DNA of 64,000 nt from Leptasterias polaris (taxonomy: Eukaryota > Echinodermata > Asteroidea > Forcipulatida > Asteriidae): positions 4,762,548 through 4,826,547 of the forward strand of contig JAZGTN010000044.1 in assembly GCA_037783415.1 (NCBI GenBank), in the 5' to 3' direction. Under the pieces are notes generated by a model. The model was not told the DNA's origin and searched no databases. It saw nothing but the letters and a program-made list of their open reading frames with translations. Positions 57,196-64,000 of the stretch are shown here, piece after piece (position 1 is the first letter of the stretch; every line of letters begins with the position of its first letter). Both the position numbers and the translations under genes were made by a program.

Positions 57196-60100
57196 TGAGT
57201 TTGTTGCGTTGAAGAAACTTTGTCACAGTTAGCCTTGGCAGTAGAGCTGTCTTAAGGTGTGTCCGAATTGGCGGCTACAGTCGCTGGGTCATCATATGTT
57301 GAAGTTTTGGACTTGCAACACCATTTAGCATCAGTCGCAGCCACCAATTTGATTACGGCTACAGCCTTGAGCAAGTTCAAGTGCACACCATGGTCAACTA
57401 AAGGTCGACTATTTTGACTCTAACCCAAGCTGGTCGATCATTGGTTGACTACCAGACTACTGTGTAAGCCTGGGCAACTAGTGAAATTTACTACTCACGA
57501 CTAATTTTTAATTCCCATGATGCATTGCGGTATATTGTTTGCCGCAGGCGCAGTATAGTAAAATTCACGCTGAAAGGATTGTGTTTCGTAAGTGAACTAT
57601 GTTGTCATGAATAGTCGTGGGTGACACAATTGGTTCACAAAGCAAGTAGCAAGCTACTATTTTTGTAGTAGTCGTGGCTGCGCGATTAACTGCCCTGACA
57701 GCCTCGATCATGCTAACATGTGTAAAGCTCAGAAGGGAACCAGTGACATTATAGCAAAAAGGCAGTGGAAATGTTGAATACCGTAACGATTGTTGACTTG
57801 ACTTCCAAATGAGTCATTCGCGTGAGTACATTACTCCGCATGTACATTGCTAGTTAGTGGTCAACCGCTGGTTGTCTAAATGTGCATACTCGAACTTGCC
57901 AGCTGTGGGTCAGTCAAGGTTTTAGTAAAAGGGTGTCCAAGTTTGCTGGAACTTTAAAAACTGTGTGACCAAAATTGTTCACTTTCAATACATGTAAATG
58001 ACAGATAAAACAGGGTGTCCAAATTTAAAACATTGTTGTGTCCAAATAACACCCAGACACCCCTCTGGCTAACACTATGGGGGTCAATGACATCTTTGTT
58101 TTCCTCCAATTCAAATAATATGTTGCCAGAGGCTGATAGCAAAATTAGTCTGGTGCTATGTCAGACTTGGTAGGCATGACTTTGATTGCACACAAGGAAC
58201 CTGATGAAGACGCTGGCAGCATAATAAAGTTCTGTTTCACCTATTGACCCCTTGCACCTCTGTCAAATAAAATAGCTCCATGATTTTACTTGCCCCCAGC
58301 TAGTTTTACTTAGCCCAGAGGTTTTAAACATGTATTATCATAAATGTATCTTTCTGATGTAATATTGGTAGTCAAATGAAATGACATGCACAATAAAAAA
58401 AATACTCTTCACATTTGAGAAGGAAGAAATGTGAGCATTATAAACAAGTACATGTAGGTTGGGCAAGTTGCGTTTACTAGCACATACTAGGCTAGTGTTA
58501 AGGGTGAGCTCTTCCATGTAAGTTATACTTATCTTGAAACTATTTCCTGCCCACATTCAGGGAAAAAACACCCAATGCCTTCTAATAATAGACAGCAGGA
58601 AATAAACAGAGATATTCCAATCAGTTATTGCCTTGCCAAGAGTGAGCCAAGAGTGACAAACACTTTGTTTATTTGAGAATGTCATAGAGAATGTCATAGA
58701 AAATGGACGATAAGTGCACACAGAACCTTTGCAATGGAGGAAGTTGTAAAATTGATTTCTTTTTTTTACAAGTATTTACATAACAGATTTGTGTATCAAA
58801 ATATATTTATACAATGATCTGTTTTATAAGTAGTAAATTCAGTCACATTGAAAGGAATATTTCCAATCTGAATGTTATTTATTACATATTTTACAAAAGT
58901 GAACTATAGTACTTAAAATCAAATGTACTATGCTTTGGTTGTTTAACTGAACGAGTTGAATAAAACTTCAAAAAGATCATTTAAATAACTATTGATTTAT
59001 GTCTTTAATTTTTTGCATGTGTACACCATATTGCAAACCATTTTTGAGTACAAACCGTTTTAAAGCACAAGGACAACATTGGTAATTGTCAAAGAACAGT
59101 TTCCACACTTTATGTGACCCACCATATACATGAAATAACAAACCTGTGTAAGTTTAAGCTCAATCGGTGATTGGAGTCACAAGAAAATAGAGAAAAACCC
59201 ACGTTTTAACATTAGGATTAAGACTCACGAGATCAAAACTAATTTTTGTACTTGGTTCTCAAAAAACATGCATTCCAATCAAAAATATTTTGAGGGCATG
59301 TTTTCCACCATGACCATCTCTGTTATGATATTCTCACTCTTTAAGTCTCACCAAAGTTGTACGAGAAGGCAATATGTAAAAAACACAATAGTTGTTATAG
59401 TTCTCTTGGTTTCAAATACACTAAATAAATATGGACAACAATTGGCAATTTATCTGCCAATTCACATACGGCCTTGCATCGGCTACAATCCAATAAAAAA
59501 CTCTGAAACTCTACAAAACTTTACTGTTGGAAAATCGGTTTACAAAACCTGTATAAAAGGGACAAATATTAGAGAATATAAACAGTAAAATATAAGACTG
59601 TAAAGAAAGTTCTACATCTTTCCAAAATATTAAAAAATTTCTAGGAATGATTTTAAATTGACTTGCATTAAGACAATAGGCATATCACTGTGTTCAACCT
59701 TGATTTACATAAGTCGGTAACACAAACTAAAGCCCTATAAGGTCTTTTCTAAGCACCCTGCTAATTGCATGAAAACGCTCCAGTATTGAAAATAAAGCCC
59801 AGCTGGGAGCTTGACCATATTGACCAATACTTTCGCTGAACAATTGAAAATAAAAAACAGTGTGTTGCAAAATTAAAATGAACTGCTGCCCTCCCAAAGA
59901 TGACAATTTGTCCTCAGCATTTTAACTTTTTAGCGCTGACTTCATTTGAAATTATCAATAGATTTTTTTATTTTGTCAGATAAAGAACAGGTATTTTGCT
60001 TGTGACTAGTGCGTTTCTATTTTTCTATTTCACTGGTCTATGAAGTTTATCACAAGTCTAAGACTCAGTGATCTTGATTGGATTAACTTTAAAAGTACAA

Positions 60101-60339
60101 AAGATTACTTAGCACACAAAATTATTGCTTAGCAGAATCACATTACTGTACCAGTCAACATAACATGTAATGTACATTGTTTGTCACTGGTTCAGTGGTT
60201 CCCTGATGGTTTTAACAAGCAGACAAACTTGCTTAGCACGATTCTCTGCCTAACAGCTTTAATGAAATAATGGTCCCTAGTGAGAGTTTCTAGGAGTTGC
60301 AAAGGACTTTGGAAACCCTTTTTTTAGGGGGTGGGAAAC
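57196..60339. other. Intergenic stretch between aprataxin and Bok
   Basis: 57250-57310 has the dispersed phrase GTGTCCGAATTGGCGGCTAC (relatives at 28425, 33727 and 45770). 59040-59220 is a member of the TTTCACAGG/ATAACAAACCTG repeat. 60090-60290 is a decayed relative of the GGGCCC MITE. A 106-codon + frame at 59268-59588 has no known domain. I call no gene. Confidence 0.5.
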
Positions 60340-60665
60340 CCAATGAGACACCTATAAATTATGCCAGTCGCTGCTGTTTGATGCTGATGGGTGGGTTGGT
60401 CATTGTTAAGGTAAGCCCAGTGAGACTGCTATGCTAGTCGCTGCTGTTGGATGTTGACTGGTTGGGGTGGTTTGCGCTAAGGGAAGCCCAGTGAGACTGA
60501 TACATGTACATGTATGCCAGTCGCTGCTGTTGGATGTTGACGGATGGGTTGGTTAGCGCTAAGGGAAGCCTAGTGAGACTGCTATGCCAGTCGCTGCTGT
60601 TTGATGTTGATGGGTGGGTTGGTCATTGTTAAGGGAAGCCCAGTGAGACTGCTATTCCAGTCGCT
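60340..60665. repeat. Minisatellite derived from the Bok last exon
   Basis: About five units of 65-85 bp carry AAGCCCAGTGAGACTG, TGCCAGTCGCTGCTGTT and a GATGTTGA...GGTTGG spacer. The first part is the reverse complement of the Bok C-terminal codons and stop (60629-60665). Only the unit within the exon keeps the intact coding context. Confidence 0.8.
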
Positions 60666-62007
60666 GCTCCTATGATTGTAAGGAACCACAGTCTAGCTGA
60701 TGACACTCTGTAACTCTGGATGTGATGAACCAAGGCAGGCTGCAAAAAAAGTGAACAAATAATGTGATCAACAATCAATTATCAATGTACAGTATTGCAT
60801 GTTTGTGTTGAGCTTTGGACTCAGCAAGGTTCCTATACAAGTCAGAAATTGGTTTATTTGTTGGTCAATATTTAAAAATGGGGCACATACATGTAGGGTT
60901 AAGTGTCAGTTGATAAGAGTTCACAATAATAATAATAAATAATAAACCACACGGGAAACTGACTGGGTAAATGTTTAAATGATGTTGGGTTGAACAAAGA
61001 AAAATTGACTAGAAGCGGGATTTGAACCAACGACCTCCGGTTTAACGTGCCGGCGCTCTACCAACTGAGCTATCTACATGTAGCCCTATCTTGGCGGTCT
61101 CCTATTTTGTCAATATCTTTGTTCGGGGGTGCCAGTCAGAAGCCATAAGCCATTCAATCGTAAAGTCCCAATCCAAATTAAAATTTTCCCCTTACATAGA
61201 AGTGCCCTTTGCATGAGGAAAATCACTGCGCCCTTCAAGAATGAAGTCCAAGGTCTGCTGATGACAAGTTGATAGTTCAATCGATCATTTTAAGACATTA
61301 CTTGAACTTACCCATCCTCCTTGCTTTACAATCCAAGCTGCCAGTCTCCGGCGTGTGAACTTCTGCATCGAGTCGACTACCACGTTAGCATAGCTCACAT
61401 GGCCATGCTCAACACACTCCACAACCAGGGCCCCAGCAAAGGCAAACAGCGCCACTACCCGTGCCCATGTGATGTTACGTTTAAACAGTTCAGTGGCGAC
61501 CGCTCCGAAGACCGTTTGAAGCTGCGTGGCCGTCTGGAAATTAATGCGCAAGTAGGTACAGACGTCTCGGAAGAGGTACGGATACATCTTGTCAAACTCT
61601 TGAGTGATCGAGACGAGTTCCCGGGAAACGTCGCATGCCCCGCAGGAAACACTGTGCCCCATGGGGTGGCAGGCGGTGACAACATCCTTTGCTTCCAGGC
61701 CCGGGGGGTAGATATCATTTTTAAGAAGAGAACGTTCTCGGAGCTTGGTGAAGATATAGTCGCGGCACAACACCCTCGTCTGCTGCACCACCATATCTTC
61801 AGTGTGTAAGGTATCGACGAATTTACCCAGTCCGAGATAACTGACCGCAGTGTATGTGTTCTTGTTGATGAATGCCGACACAAGCTCGACTGCCTCCGAG
61901 AGTCGTTCCGATGTTGAGCGCCAGCGCTCTTTGATTAACACCGACGCTGACATACTGCTGCGACTGATGCGTCGTGTCTTGGAGAGTTTCTTTACATTGC
62001 CTGACAT
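60629..62007 (-). CDS. BOK: Bok, Bcl-2 family cell-death protein
   Basis: Exon 1 (62007 down to 61312, 232 codons) and exon 2 (60739 down to 60629) join in phase 0 after GGW, giving 268 aa. This intron position fits Bok as I recall it. Early residues are basic (KKLSKTRRISRSS). The core has VVQQTRVLCRDYIFTKL, a BH3-region LVSITQEFDKMYPYLFRD, BH1 ITWARVVALFAFAGAL, and BH2 LAAWIVKQGGW. Exon 2 encodes RLWFLTIIGAATGIAVSLGF, a C-terminal membrane anchor, then stop. Bok proteins permeabilise the outer mitochondrial membrane or act at the ER. The BH3 Gly-Asp pair appears replaced by Thr-Gln. Confidence 0.9.
60980..61145 (-). repeat. tRNA-derived SINE in the Bok intron
   Basis: On - it reads TAGCTCAGTTGGTAGAGCGC (A box), then TTGGTTCAAATCCCGC (B box), then TTTTTCTTTGTTCAACCC. 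It matches the copy at 55345-55510. The head is better preserved here. Confidence 0.8.
61176..61262. repeat. Short dispersed repeat shared with 52740-52850
   Basis: GTGCCCTTTGCA..., GAGGAAAATCACTGCGCCC and TTCAAGAATGAAG recur in aprataxin intron 1 (52741-52840) with few changes. Confidence 0.5.
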
Positions 62008-62490
62008 GGTGGGATAATTTTATCGCTTCACTCCGACTGAACTTTCACATCACGGTCCTTGGAAGACTTACTTTACATTCTTCTCTTTTTTTTTTACAGG
62101 ACATTGGAAGACGCCTTTGTAAAAGGAAAGAGAAAAAGAAATTGTAAAACTGGAACTTCAATAAACTGGTTGCTAACAATGGTAACAATAATATCCTCCT
62201 ACTTTCCACAACATCAGGGATGTGTTTTGATGGTCATAAACAATTTAACTGTTTCAGACATTAGCCGGTGATTAACAAACACGGCCAATTCAACTGAAAA
62301 GTTAATGGTTACAACATCCAAATTGCACCCCTGTGGCTAAGGTTGAACACGTAAATGTTAACAGATTAAAAAAATAACTTGCAAGGCAAGTTATATGCAA
62401 ATCTGTACAGACAGTCATGGTGGAAAACTTCCTGTAAAATATCCTATGCATGGAAAAACAAATGAACTATCTACAATGATCTATACTGAT
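62008..62490. other. 5' flank of Bok, no gene
   Basis: A pyrimidine run ending in ACAG at 62080-62098 looks like an acceptor, but the 70-codon + frame after it has no known motif. This is probably the Bok promoter/5' UTR area. Confidence 0.35.
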
Positions 62491-62499
62491 CTATACTTT

Positions 62500-62585
62500 A
62501 TGGTCACTGTGGTCAAGTGGTTAGACTGCAGGACTTGCAATCACAAGATTGTGGGTTCGAATCCTACCAAGCTAACCGCTGATTT
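62500..62585 (+). repeat. tRNA-like SINE head
   Basis: GTGGTCAAGTGGTTAGACTG (A box) is followed by GATTGTGGGTTCGAATCC (B box). The acceptor ends do not pair, so it is a SINE head or tRNA relic. Confidence 0.6.
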
Positions 62586-62804
62586 TACGACTAGAATAAG
62601 AAATGTCGTCTAGTTACTGAATCACAATTTATTGATTTGTGCAATTCATAATCATAGACGTTAAACCAATGTTTGTATGAGAGAGATTGGCTGTTGCCAG
62701 CTTGGTGTTTATATCCCTTTGTGGGAGCTTGCCGAGTTCCCTTGATGGGTAGATCATTTTAAACAAACAACAAACTATTGAATGCCCTACTCCTACTCCT
62801 AGTC

Positions 62805-62875
62805 CTAGAACTACGAGGTTCGATCCGCTATCGGAGACGATAGCGGATCGAACCTCATAGTTCAAGGAGTATATT
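62805..62875. repeat. Hairpin with TGAGGTTCGATCCGCTATCG arms
   Basis: Arms around GAGGTTCGATCCGCTATCG and CGATAGCGGATCGAACCTC flank a 4-base centre. The same word occurs once more at 63824-63843, which points to a MITE end motif. Confidence 0.7.
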
Positions 62876-62879
62876 GTAT

Positions 62880-64000
62880 CCATCTTCCTTGCCTTGCTCT
62901 ACGGTTACCAAACAAGATGTAGTTATACCATAACATGGTTATGTCTAGCTAGGAAGGAAATTGGTTCAACCAAGACACACTAAGTACCAAACAACCATGG
63001 AGGAAGGAAAATAAACAACCAATGTTGTAGCAGTATGTTTTCGTCACGACCAAAACAAAAATCAAGTGAGTTCTAAAAAAAACACCTCCGAACTTTAGTC
63101 AAATGCTGAAATAAATGGGTCCTGCAAAAAGAAAGCAGCACAAGTCAATCTAAATATTGAGGTATATAGTATCCCTCATTGACACGAAACTCTTCAGAAG
63201 TTCAGAACAAAATTTTGGATTACTATTTAGAAAGCAGAACACAAAATACCCACCTTTGGCTTTGAAGTACGATGTGTCATCCGATGCGCCACATCGACAG
63301 TATAGTAGTACACGACTGCTGCAATGTGTTTATGTGTGCACCAGAAACACACTGAATGGCGGGCCGGGATCAGGAACTTGTACAAAATAAGTCAAGTGGT
63401 GGCGGTATTCATAATAATTATTAAGTTTTTGGGGTGTGTAATGAAGCATAAGCTTAGTCCCTGGTTTCAAGTTGGAAGGGTTTTCAAAAGTCCGACGCGG
63501 GCCCATCCCTTATAATTAATTATTATTGTCAGGGCTCGGATCCCAGTGTAGGATTACTTTAGACCATTATTCGTCGTATCATAGACATCTAGTTGATTCA
63601 TGAATCATTGGGAATTTGTAATCCTTCTTTGTATATATCGAGGCCTAAATGACGATGATTGTTTTGCGCTTTCCCGAGGAAAAGGCCATTGTGACGTGCG
63701 TGATGAATTTTAACCCTCCCCGTCCTAAAGTTATATCCTCTTTTCCTAAATGAGGGCTCAGAAACAGAATGAATGAGGGCAGAAGTACTATTGCTTTTAA
63801 TGACCCATCTCAGTACTCCAACTATGAGGTTCGATCCGCTATCGTCTAGCTCCACTATCCTCATCATAGAGTGACATGTACAAAATCCCATTCGAAACTT
63901 TTTGTCACGTTACATGCCTACAGTTCTTTTGTGAAACCAGACTATTGCCAAAATTAGGCTCTATTATATTGTTCTTTGTACTCTCATTAAGAGTTACACT
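62880..64000. other. Non-coding right edge
   Basis: No coding exon or bounded element recognised apart from the word at 63824-63843. Short antisense frames at 63598-63891 look like chance. Confidence 0.4.

Noticed and set aside
59268..59588. 106-codon + frame downstream of aprataxin
   Set aside because: No domain, AT-rich composition and no splice or conservation support.
62500..62585. Functional tRNA gene
   Set aside because: A and B boxes are present but the acceptor and anticodon stems do not pair. It is better read as a SINE head.
1..64000. CRISPR array, bacterial operon or prophage
   Set aside because: The tandem repeats lack regular unique spacers, and the genes are spliced eukaryotic genes.

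Overview
The window looks like nuclear DNA of a marine invertebrate deuterostome. An echinoderm, perhaps a sea star, is the best guess. Reasons: spliced genes with GT/AG introns, AT-rich intergenic DNA, many tRNA-derived SINEs and short terminal-inverted-repeat (TIR) elements, a Bok-type Bcl-2 gene with animal exon structure, and repeat families that resemble asteroid repeats I remember. No database search was possible, so the taxon is an inference.

Layout. 1-15 kb holds no intact gene that I recognise. It contains a TTAA-flanked MITE, a complete 1.4-kb hAT-like element with an 8-bp target-site duplication (TSD), an exon-like module in three copies, a ~130-bp tandem array, a decayed and locally inverted KDZ-type (Kyakuja-Dileera-Zisupton) transposase gene (9.7-13.95 kb), and a broken LINE that sits against that gene's first visible exon. 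15.6-21 kb and 32-37.6 kb hold the main find: two paralogous four-exon genes encoding Death-Death-CxxC-LRAT-glycine-zipper-LRAT proteins of 702 and 655 aa. Each lies in a copy of a long tandem segmental duplication (about 15.4-29.0 kb and 31.75-51.0 kb). Comparing the two copies gives exact empty sites for four later insertions: a 2.2-kb foldback element with a 12-bp minisatellite (25.9-28.1 kb), a 160-bp MITE (42.95 kb), a 1-kb TTAA element carrying a THAP zinc finger (43.3-44.3 kb), and a 4.7-kb TA-flanked element (45.8-50.6 kb) that itself contains a 5'-truncated LINE with an open reverse transcriptase frame. Between the copies lies a 2.3-kb giant inverted repeat (29.4-31.8 kb).

52.5-57.2 kb holds a six-exon aprataxin gene (HIT plus zinc finger, no FHA domain) on the + strand. 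60.6-62.0 kb holds a two-exon Bok gene on the - strand, with a minisatellite made from its own last-exon sequence just downstream. All intact host genes I can read have a link to cell death or DNA damage: two Death-domain proteins, Bok and aprataxin. I see no proof that they act together.

I infer that the Death-LRAT proteins are signalling-triggered, membrane-acting lipid-modifying effectors. That reading rests on domain logic only. Their 3' halves and downstream flanks are much more alike than their 5' halves, which suggests gene conversion.
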